Shown: piece after piece, positions 1 through 4,970 of the stretch | Layout of the letters: each line of letters opens with the position of its first letter | Position numbering within the stretch: the stretch's first letter is position 1 | From: Candidatus Ectomicrobium neotermitis | GTDB lineage: Bacteria > Elusimicrobiota > Endomicrobiia > Endomicrobiales > Endomicrobiaceae | Assembly: GCA_031283745.1 (NCBI GenBank) | Contig: JAITBH010000073.1 | Coordinates: 1 to 9,310, forward strand | Direction: 5' to 3' | DNA: 9,310 nt | Position numbers and translations under genes: made by a program | Notes under the pieces: generated by a model | The model's input: the letters and a program-made list of their open reading frames with translations, nothing else | What the model was told of the DNA's origin: nothing | The model's database searches: none

Positions 1-1221
1 AAAATTTTGATTAAGCCCAGCAAGAAAACTGACATCAGTGCCAAGGTTTTTGTTGGGTTTTTGCCTGTAGGTGCAGAGATGCAATATAACATCAGCTTTG
101 CAGCGATGCCGATCAAGGATATGGAGATAGAAAAAGCCAAGACTGCAAGCACTTTTGCCGGCGGCGGTGCAGCCCTTTCTTTTCAGGTAAGCGATTCGGT
201 AAATGTGGGGGCAAGCTTTTCAGGAAATGTCGGCTTAGACACATATGAAACTTCGATGGCGGTGGGCATAGGAATCACGATGACCTTTGGGGGAACGACA
301 GGGAACGGAACGACAGTGGTTAGTGATCAGAGGTTAGTGGTTAGTCAACGACAACAACCACGGCGAACGGCAACTACAACGACAGGGAACTACAGGGAAC
401 TACAGGGAACTACAGGGAACTACAGGGAACTACCACAACCACGGCAACAGCAACTGCAACGGCAAACGGCAACCCGCCAACAGGCAGGCGGGCAGGCGGC
501 ACGGCAACAGCAACTGCAACGGCAAACTGCCGCGACAAGGCAGGTTGCAACGGTAGATAGACCCGCCCAGCCTACAACAGTAACTCGGGTAGTTCGGTCA
601 GCACCCGCACCCATCCAGACAAGACAGGTTCTGACGGCTGAGGGACAGGCGACTGATATGTGGATAGGCGAAGTGTATACTGTGCCTTCGGCGGGAACGG
701 CAGGGAACGACAGGGAACTACAGGGAACGACAGGGAACTACAGGGAACAACCACGGCAAACGGCAACGACACGGCAAACGGCAGCGGCACAGGCAACGGC
801 ACGGCAACAGCAACTGCAACGGCAAACTACAACGACAAGGCAGGCACCCGCCTCGGCTACAAGAGCGGCTCAGCCCGCAGTGAAGAGTGAGACATATATG
901 ATCAGTTTTGACACAAACTCGAGTTTTTTATCCCAATATATGCTTTCAGTGATCAGAAGTATCGCTCAAAAAGTCTCGGCTAAGAGATACAGAGAGGTAA
1001 GGGTGATGGGTTTTTCATCGCCTGACTATATAAATGAGGAAGCAAAAAGAATTCTGACGGCCCGACGCGCCGAAGCAGTCGCAAGAGAGCTGATACTATA
1101 CGGCATAGACAGAAACAAGATAAGAATAGAGTCCCTCGGCTCCCAAAAACCCCGCTTCCAGTCCGACACACTTGAAAACAAAGTTAGGAACCAACGAGTG
1201 GAGATCGTTGTTATAGAGTGA
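1..1221 (+). CDS. OmpA-domain outer membrane protein with repeat-derived linker, 5' partial
   Basis: The reading frame is open to the window edge, so the true start lies upstream. The TTG at position 7 has no special support, and residue numbers here count from it. Residues 1-95 resemble the last strands of an outer-membrane beta barrel: alternating polar and hydrophobic stretches ending in GIGITMTF. Residues 96-294 are a low-complexity linker rich in Gln, Arg and Thr, with copies of RQQQLQRQT and GNYREL, encoded largely by repeat DNA. Residues 297-403 form an OmpA-like domain (PF00691 type): FDTNSSFL, then ARRAEAVARELILYGI, and a closing NQRVEIVV that matches the family's NRRVEI ending. The usual GHTD segment is degenerate here (GFSSPDY), so the peptidoglycan-contacting Asp may be displaced, while the Arg of ARRA is kept. 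Likely role: a barrel in the outer membrane tethered to peptidoglycan across the periplasm. The OmpA domain is secure. The barrel is inferred from a fragment. Confidence 0.85.
   Translation, partial: KILIKPSKKTDISAKVFVGFLPVGAEMQYNISFAAMPIKDMEIEKAKTASTFAGGGAALSFQVSDSVNVGASFSGNVGLDTYETSMAVGIGITMTFGGTTGNGTTVVSDQRLVVSQRQQPRRTATTTTGNYRELQGTTGNYRELPQPRQQQLQRQTATRQQAGGQAARQQQLQRQTAATRQVATVDRPAQPTTVTRVVRSAPAPIQTRQVLTAEGQATDMWIGEVYTVPSAGTAGNDRELQGTTGNYREQPRQTATTRQTAAAQATARQQQLQRQTTTTRQAPASATRAAQPAVKSETYMISFDTNSSFLSQYMLSVIRSIAQKVSAKRYREVRVMGFSSPDYINEEAKRILTARRAEAVARELILYGIDRNKIRIESLGSQKPRFQSDTLENKVRNQRVEIVVIE
291..545 (+). repeat. Composite repeat block inside the OmpA-family gene, first insertion
   Basis: This block is built from modules also seen between genes at 1262-1352 and 4690-4970. 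It has GGGAACGACA-type units, a 7-bp periodic stretch (314-346; the complement reads ACTAACC ACTAACC TCTGATC ACTAACC), the junction TTAGTCAACGACAAC, a 10-bp tandem array, GGCAAC-rich words, and a CCCGCC/GGCGGG hairpin at 473-492. It is read in frame as part of the linker. The repeat words hold almost no stop codons in several frames, which explains open frames on both strands here. Confidence 0.85.
382..431 (+). repeat. 10-bp tandem repeat, five perfect copies
   Basis: The unit ACAGGGAACT occurs five times head to tail. Because 10 is not a multiple of 3, three units encode one 10-residue period (GNYRELQGTT), and gain or loss of one unit would shift the reading frame ahead of the OmpA domain. 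Confidence 0.95.
441..827 (+). repeat. 27-bp perfect repeat, three copies (441-467, 501-527, 801-827)
   Basis: A 27-bp word starting ACGGCAACAGCAACTG and ending CAACGGCAAAC is present three times without mismatch. The offsets of 60 and 300 bp are multiples of three, so all copies are read in the same frame as RQQQLQRQT. Shorter relatives (GAACTGCAACGGCAA) sit outside the gene at 1328-1342 and, inverted, at 4734-4748. Confidence 0.93.
691..840 (+). repeat. Composite repeat block inside the OmpA-family gene, second insertion
   Basis: About six 10-bp units of the form CAGGGAACNN (691-750; the first is diverged) are followed by GGCAACG/ACGGCAA words and the third copy of the 27-bp word. The block is separated from the first by about 145 bp of ordinary Pro/Ala-type linker coding sequence (roughly residues 181-227), which looks like the ancestral linker. 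It is translated in frame. Confidence 0.85.
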
Positions 1222-1261
1222 TCTGGATTCGGTGAGCAATGTTAAAGACGGCGGAAGTCGT

Positions 1262-1352
1262 TGATGATCAGCACTTGAGAGTGATTAGTGGCCTGCCTGC
1301 CTGTCTCTTGGCAGGTTAGTCAACGGCGAACTGCAACGGCAACGGCAAATCT
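1262..1352. repeat. Left flanking copy of the composite repeat (inverted relative to the copy at 4734-4850)
   Basis: It contains a degenerate 7-bp-unit stretch (1265-1290), a CCTGCC/GGCAGG hairpin (1296-1315), the TTAGTCAAC junction, and GGCGAACTGCAACGGCAA. Positions 1303-1323 match 4818-4838 exactly as an inverted repeat of 21 nt. Positions 1321-1342 match 4734-4755 exactly as an inverted repeat of 22 nt. It overlaps the 3' end of the neighbouring methyltransferase gene and provides its stop codon. The rest of the gap from 1222 to 1261 shows nothing recognisable. Confidence 0.88.
1296..1315. other. Small hairpin in left flanking repeat
   Basis: CCTGCC, an 8-nt loop TGTCTCTT, and GGCAGG form a perfect 6-bp stem. 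It lies between the convergent 3' ends of the OmpA-family gene and the methyltransferase gene, so it could slow transcription from either side. It has no T-tract and is a repeat-family module, so an intrinsic terminator is not claimed. Confidence 0.6.
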
Positions 1353-2077
1353 ACAGTGGTTCCGTCGATTCTGTTTTTTGCAATGTCAAAAAAATGCTCG
1401 TCTATTTCTATCCCGACAAACTTCCTTCCTAATCTTTTAGCCGCCGTGCCCGTTGTTCCGCTGCCCATAAAAGGATCCAAAACAGTATCGCCTAATTTGC
1501 TTCCCAACAAAATAATCCGTTCTAAGAGCGGCTCGGGCTTTTCAGTAGGATGTTCTGTTAAGTGTCGTTGTGCAGGTATCTCCCACAAATTTTTCATTTG
1601 CTTTCCACCGTTTAATTCTTTTGCCCTATCATAATCAAAGAAATACTTTTTAGTTTTGCTGGCAAGCCAAATCAATTCTGTCGACGGTGCAAGACGGTTT
1701 TTAGACAGCAATGGAGTAGCATTTCGCTTAAACCATATGATGTCGTTTATTATCCAGAAATCCAGCTCTTTTAATAAAACGCCGACTGATGGGTGATTGT
1801 GAAGCGTTCCCGAGACCCACAATGTTCCAGCGTCCGACAAAACACGTTTGCACTCGATAAGCCAAGCACGATTAAAGGAATGAATGTCATCTATTATGTC
1901 CCACTTGCCTTTATCGCAAGGAACAGGTTTGCCGTTTTTGACTGTCAGAAACTTCTCCCCAGATAAATTATACGGCGGGTCAGCAAAGATCATATCGATG
2001 CTTTTATCGGGAATATCTTTAATGAAAGAAAATAAGTCGCCCCATTTTAATGTTATGCCGTCTTTTGATGTATTAAT
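1316..2077 (-). CDS. Beta-class DNA methyltransferase of the restriction-modification operon (second methylase), probable ATT start
   Basis: This is an S-adenosylmethionine-dependent DNA methyltransferase (N6_N4_Mtase family), probably adenine-N6. The beta-class motif order is clear: motif IV DPPYNLSG near the N terminus, HPTEKP in the middle, and AdoMet-binding motif I DPFMGSGTTG followed by KFVGIEID near the C terminus. The first in-frame ATG (1993) falls just four residues before the catalytic DPPY, too late for a complete enzyme. The frame stays open upstream with no ATG, GTG or TTG before a stop. AAAGGAG at 2086-2092 sits 8 nt before an ATT codon at 2075-2077. That start gives 253 residues, with family-typical sequence (NTSKDGITLKWGD...DIPDKSIDMIFADPPY) and DPPY at residues 33-36. 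The gene overlaps the upstream methylase by 25 bp. The last residues (LPLPLQFAVD) and the stop come from repeat DNA. It probably modifies one strand of an asymmetric site. Function is firm, the start less so. Confidence 0.87.
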   Translation of the reverse strand: MNTSKDGITLKWGDLFSFIKDIPDKSIDMIFADPPYNLSGEKFLTVKNGKPVPCDKGKWDIIDDIHSFNRAWLIECKRVLSDAGTLWVSGTLHNHPSVGVLLKELDFWIINDIIWFKRNATPLLSKNRLAPSTELIWLASKTKKYFFDYDRAKELNGGKQMKNLWEIPAQRHLTEHPTEKPEPLLERIILLGSKLGDTVLDPFMGSGTTGTAAKRLGRKFVGIEIDEHFFDIAKNRIDGTTVDLPLPLQFAVD

Positions 2078-2862
2078 TTTAGCCGCTCCTTTGCAATGAC
2101 AATATATTGATCATTCCTTTCTATTCCAATCCATTTACGATTCAAGTTTTCCGCAACTTTGCCTGTAGTTCCTGTGCCAAAAAATGGGTCAAGAACTATG
2201 TCGTTTTCGTTTGAGGATGCTCTGATGATTAGCTCTAATAATTTTTCAGGCTTTTGAGTTGGGTGTATTGCCCTGCCGTCGGAACCTTTTATCCGTTCTT
2301 TTCCCTGCACGATAGGCAGTTCCAAAAAATCGAAAAAGTCCCGCATCTGTTTGTTTTTGCCCTCTTTTGTTTTATGCGGGTTAAATTGCTTTATGTCTTC
2401 ATAATTAAAAATCCAGTTTTTGCCCTTTACAAACCAACACACAAATTCCGTAGAGTGAGTAAAAGTCCGTTTTGTAATGTTTGGCATCGCATTGGTCTTA
2501 TACCACGTCAAAATGTTGTTGAGCTTGAATCCCGCTTTTTTCCCTTCGGTAACTATTTCTCCGATATTATGCTGAGTGCAGGAAATATAGAGGCTTCCAT
2601 TGCTGACAAGTATTTTATGACAAGCCGAGAGCCAATCTGCCGTAAAAGCGAGATAATCCTCATATTCAAATGTATCCCAAACTTCGTTCATTTTGTAATA
2701 CGCTCCACCCGTCTTATTGTTTGGCAAATCAAGCGATTTGCCGGAAAGATTGTAGGGCGGGTCGGCAAAAATTAAATTGATGGTTTGAGCGTCAAAATCA
2801 TTTTTAAGAATACGAACACAATCTCCTCCAATGATCTGGTTAAGCGATAATTTAGATAGCAA
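2053..2862 (-). CDS. Beta-class DNA methyltransferase of the restriction-modification operon (first methylase)
   Basis: This complete 269-residue AdoMet-dependent DNA methyltransferase is probably adenine-N6. Visible motifs are the N-terminal GGDCVRIL, motif IV DPPYNLSG (Asp34-Tyr37), HPTQKP (200-205), and motif I DPFFGTGTTG (225-234) followed by KWIGIERND. The order IV then I marks the beta class. The start is TTG at 2862, supported by a GGGGG ribosome-binding stretch 7 nt upstream and by an 11-bp overlap with the endonuclease gene, which suggests translational coupling. The middle section between DPPY and HPTQKP differs from that of the second methylase, so the two need not bind the same sequence. 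With an AlwI-type endonuclease, the simplest reading is that each enzyme methylates one strand of a non-palindromic target. The actual target cannot be read from the sequence. Confidence 0.93.
   Translation of the reverse strand: MLSKLSLNQIIGGDCVRILKNDFDAQTINLIFADPPYNLSGKSLDLPNNKTGGAYYKMNEVWDTFEYEDYLAFTADWLSACHKILVSNGSLYISCTQHNIGEIVTEGKKAGFKLNNILTWYKTNAMPNITKRTFTHSTEFVCWFVKGKNWIFNYEDIKQFNPHKTKEGKNKQMRDFFDFLELPIVQGKERIKGSDGRAIHPTQKPEKLLELIIRASSNENDIVLDPFFGTGTTGKVAENLNRKWIGIERNDQYIVIAKERLKLIHQKTA
2086..2092 (-). promoter_or_regulatory. Ribosome binding site that decides the ATT start of the second methyltransferase
   Basis: Read on the minus strand this is AAAGGAG, followed by 8 nt and then ATT. 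It lies inside the 3' end of the upstream methylase gene. It is the only good Shine-Dalgarno sequence upstream of this frame, and no standard start codon follows at a usable distance. Confidence 0.6.
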
Positions 2863-4663
2863 TTGATTTCCCCCACTTGTTAATGAGCAATGGAATTACA
2901 GAAAGCCAATCGTCAGCTTTTGATGCTGCTTCCGTTGCATAAATTATTGAATCAAACAACTCTTGTATTTTTTGATGCGATAGAAAATAGTCTACCTTTT
3001 GTCTCTTTGCTTGTGCCAAAAACGTCAGTATTTCAATAAATTGCTGGATTGTTATGGGAATAATCTTCTGTTTCTTCCCCTCATATTCATATTTAACGGA
3101 AATCCAAAAGGTATTGGCTGTATCCCGATGAATTTTAGGCGCCACAAAAAGACAATATGCCTCTTTTTTGTTGTGAATTTGTTCAAAATCTCTAAAGTGA
3201 CGCATAACAGGTTGCCCTTCATTAAACCATTGAGAGCGGTTGGTTAATAATGTTACTTCACAAATCGAATTAAATGACTGATAAAAACATTCTACATCTG
3301 GTTTATTTGCTGGAGCGGTAAATGTTGGTTGATTGTCGTCTCCTACAGGATAATTGGGATATATACCGATTGCATCATTGAGAATATGTAAGCCGAAGGT
3401 CATAAGTTTTTCTAATTCAACAGGTTTTTTGTCAGTCAATTTGAAAATGTTCTTTAGCGACAGGATGCAAGCTTCAATGTTTTTTGGCAACTGTAATCGC
3501 CAATGAATAAGAGTATCGTTTAATAAACGTCGGTATGAACGAAGGTTTTCAATGGTTGCTTTTAACTCTCCCGTATTGTCGCTACTGCGGACGATTTCTA
3601 ATTGTTGTGCAATAGCGATTGATTTGCCCTTTAATTCATTTTTTGATGCGTCTACATCAGCAGACAATAAACTGATTATCTCTTGAAGTTTTTCTTTAGT
3701 TTCCCAAGGCAATTCTGGCTGGGCAACATCACCTAAATACAAGGAATATTGGGCTTTTGATGAAAAAGGTTTCGCCGATGCATTGTCTATTTCAAGAATT
3801 GAATCAATCTCAACCCTACGATGTGGTTCAAGATCAATGTAATAATCGTTTCCGCGTAAATAGAAAAAACGAGTAAGGCGAAAATAGCGAATCACATTGT
3901 CTGTATACTCTTTAGCATTTTCCCACGATTCGTATTGGGCAAAATTTCTATAAAAATAATCTTGGGCAACCTTTTCTAAGGGTTCTTTTTTCTCTAAATC
4001 CGCATAGTCTTTACGAAACTGTAAAACTTTCTTTGCCGTATTGTCTATGTTTGCGTAATTCGACAAGGTTGTAAAAAACAGAGCAAATTCTGTTTTTGAA
4101 ACGCCCTTTTCTTTTGCTCCGATTTTGCGGCAAAGAAAATTTATTTTCTTGATTAAATGGAATGTGGCTATGAGAGGCTTTATGTCATAGCCGTCTTTGG
4201 CACGATATTTATTCAAGTTAGGATTAGGATACTGCCATTTAATAAGACTCCTAAAGAAAAAAGTTCCCACATCATAATTTTCCGCAAGAAAACTTTCGCC
4301 AAAAGATGTGATCTTTATTTTCTTTTCATCGTCAATATACGCCAACCCTAATTTTTCAAGAGCATTAAAAGACTGCCTCCCCCGCATATCGCCCCCACCA
4401 ATATAATTTTTACTCTCCAAAATTTTCTCAGCTTGCTTATATGTGAAATTATCAGAATAAAGCTGTTCAATTTGTCTGGGAGACAATGTCTTTTCAAATT
4501 GCGGCTCGGCAAAACCATATACCTTATGCTCAATGAGTAAAACTTGGAATTTCTTTTGGATTAGCTTATTCCAAGTTTGCCCTTCCAGCTTCTTGAGTAT
4601 CTTCAAGAAGCTTCGTATCCGTTCTGGGTTTCTTATAGTTGTTGTTACTGACCAAAGTCTCAT
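2852..4663 (-). CDS. AlwI-family Type IIS restriction endonuclease (Nt.BstNBI-like)
   Basis: This 603-residue protein has the length and layout of AlwI-family enzymes (AlwI, PleI, MlyI, Nt.BstNBI), judged by recalled similarity. Shared segments include the N-terminal WSVTTTIRNPERIRSFLKIL, FFFRSLIKWQYPNPN near 135-149, and RYFRLTRFFYLRGND near 259-273. The C-terminal cleavage domain has APANKPDVECFYQ, then CEVT, then PVMRHF and YCLFVAPKIH. Candidate PD-(D/E)XK-type metal ligands are Glu418, Asp456 and Glu469, which line up with the catalytic positions recalled for Nt.BstNBI, so it looks intact. The family binds a short asymmetric site (GGATC or GAGTC in known members) through the N-terminal part and cuts a few bases away; some members cut only one strand. 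The ATG start is preceded by GAGGGGG at 5 nt. The gene is first in the operon, ahead of both methylases, and overlaps the first by 11 bp. No controller gene is seen. The region looks more AT-rich than the housekeeping genes. Confidence 0.9.
   Translation of the reverse strand: MRLWSVTTTIRNPERIRSFLKILKKLEGQTWNKLIQKKFQVLLIEHKVYGFAEPQFEKTLSPRQIEQLYSDNFTYKQAEKILESKNYIGGGDMRGRQSFNALEKLGLAYIDDEKKIKITSFGESFLAENYDVGTFFFRSLIKWQYPNPNLNKYRAKDGYDIKPLIATFHLIKKINFLCRKIGAKEKGVSKTEFALFFTTLSNYANIDNTAKKVLQFRKDYADLEKKEPLEKVAQDYFYRNFAQYESWENAKEYTDNVIRYFRLTRFFYLRGNDYYIDLEPHRRVEIDSILEIDNASAKPFSSKAQYSLYLGDVAQPELPWETKEKLQEIISLLSADVDASKNELKGKSIAIAQQLEIVRSSDNTGELKATIENLRSYRRLLNDTLIHWRLQLPKNIEACILSLKNIFKLTDKKPVELEKLMTFGLHILNDAIGIYPNYPVGDDNQPTFTAPANKPDVECFYQSFNSICEVTLLTNRSQWFNEGQPVMRHFRDFEQIHNKKEAYCLFVAPKIHRDTANTFWISVKYEYEGKKQKIIPITIQQFIEILTFLAQAKRQKVDYFLSHQKIQELFDSIIYATEAASKADDWLSVIPLLINKWGKSIAI
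2870..2874 (-). promoter_or_regulatory. Ribosome binding site for the TTG start of the first methyltransferase
   Basis: On the minus strand GGGGG precedes TTG by 7 nt, inside the last codons of the endonuclease gene. It supports TTG at 2862 as the start. The sequence resembles the GAGGGGG stretch used by the endonuclease gene. Confidence 0.5.
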
Positions 4664-4668
4664 TTTTT

Positions 4669-4675
4669 CCCCCTC
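4669..4675 (-). promoter_or_regulatory. Ribosome binding site of the endonuclease gene, with AT-rich leader behind it
   Basis: GAGGGGG stands 5 nt before ATG at 4663 on the minus strand. Immediately upstream, about 4676-4692, is an AT-rich stretch (TTAAAATAAATTTT) that could hold a -10 element. No convincing -35 is visible, because the sequence behind it is already the repeat array. A promoter is possible but not shown. Confidence 0.45.
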
Positions 4676-4689
4676 AAAATTTATTTTAA

Positions 4690-4970
4690 CAGTTGTGGTC
4701 GTTCCCTTTCTATCCCTTTCGTTCCCTGCCCCCTTGCCGTTGCAGTTCGCCGTTGTCGTTGACTAATCACTGAGCACTCGCCGTTTTGGTCGCCTGCCCG
4801 CCATTCTGTTCGGCGGGTTGACTAACCTGCCAAGAGACGGGCAGGCAGACCACTAACCGCTGACCACTCGCCGTTCTGGTCGTTGACTAATCACTATCCA
4901 CTAATCACTGATCACTTGCCGTTCCGGTCGTTGACAAATCACTAACCACTAACCACTGATCACTTGCCTT
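4690..4970. repeat. Composite intergenic repeat array: GTTCCCT units, 7-bp units, spacers and hairpins
   Basis: This array fills the gene-free stretch between the endonuclease and tsaB genes. Plus-strand order: GTTCCCTTTC-type units (4700-4730); TTGCCGTTGCAGTTCGCCGTTG (4734-4755, exact inverse of 1321-1342); then blocks of 7-bp units such as ACTAATC, ACTAACC and ACTGATC ending in ACT. The blocks are at about 4759-4778, 4848-4868, 4884-4916 and 4932-4964. The first three are followed by a spacer of the form CGCCGTTYTGGTCG or TGCCGTTCCGGTCG, the last by TGCCTTTCAGG. Between the first two blocks are two hairpins (4797-4817 and 4826-4845) joined by TTGACTAA. No gene, tRNA or CRISPR array is present. 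The array runs into the 3' end of tsaB and supplies its stop codon. Confidence 0.9.
4797..4845. other. Pair of small hairpins in the intergenic array
   Basis: CCCGCC/GGCGGG (4797-4802 with 4812-4817, 9-nt loop) and CCTGCC/GGCAGG (4826-4831 with 4840-4845, 8-nt loop AAGAGACG) are separated by TTGACTAA. The second is the inverse of the hairpin at 1296-1315, including most of its loop. The first shares its stem sequence with the in-gene hairpin at 473-492. Confidence 0.7.

Noticed and set aside
420..890. Open frames on the minus strand (420-614, 572-802) and in another plus frame (660-890) within the OmpA-family gene
   Set aside because: They arise because the repeat words lack stop codons in most frames. 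The products are low-complexity (Cys/Arg- or Gly/Thr-rich) with no start signals or domains.
1296..1315. Intrinsic terminator between the convergent genes
   Set aside because: The stem is only 6 bp, no T-tract follows on either strand, and the same hairpin occurs as a repeat module elsewhere.
1316..1993. Second methyltransferase starting at the ATG at 1993
   Set aside because: This would remove all sequence before the catalytic DPPY motif and has no good ribosome site, while the upstream frame is open, family-like and preceded by AAAGGAG.
1291..4850. Insertion sequence or transposon carrying the restriction-modification genes
   Set aside because: No transposase, integrase or clean target-site duplication is visible. 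The flanking inverted copies are members of a dispersed repeat family with different internal order.
4931..4936. TTGACA as a plus-strand promoter -35 element in the array
   Set aside because: TTGAC is a recurrent part of the repeat. No -10 hexamer is found at 16-18 bp, and no plus-strand gene follows.
4757..4965. CRISPR array
   Set aside because: The repeating units are 7 bp plus a conserved spacer. There are no 24-40-bp identical repeats with unique spacers, and no cas genes nearby.
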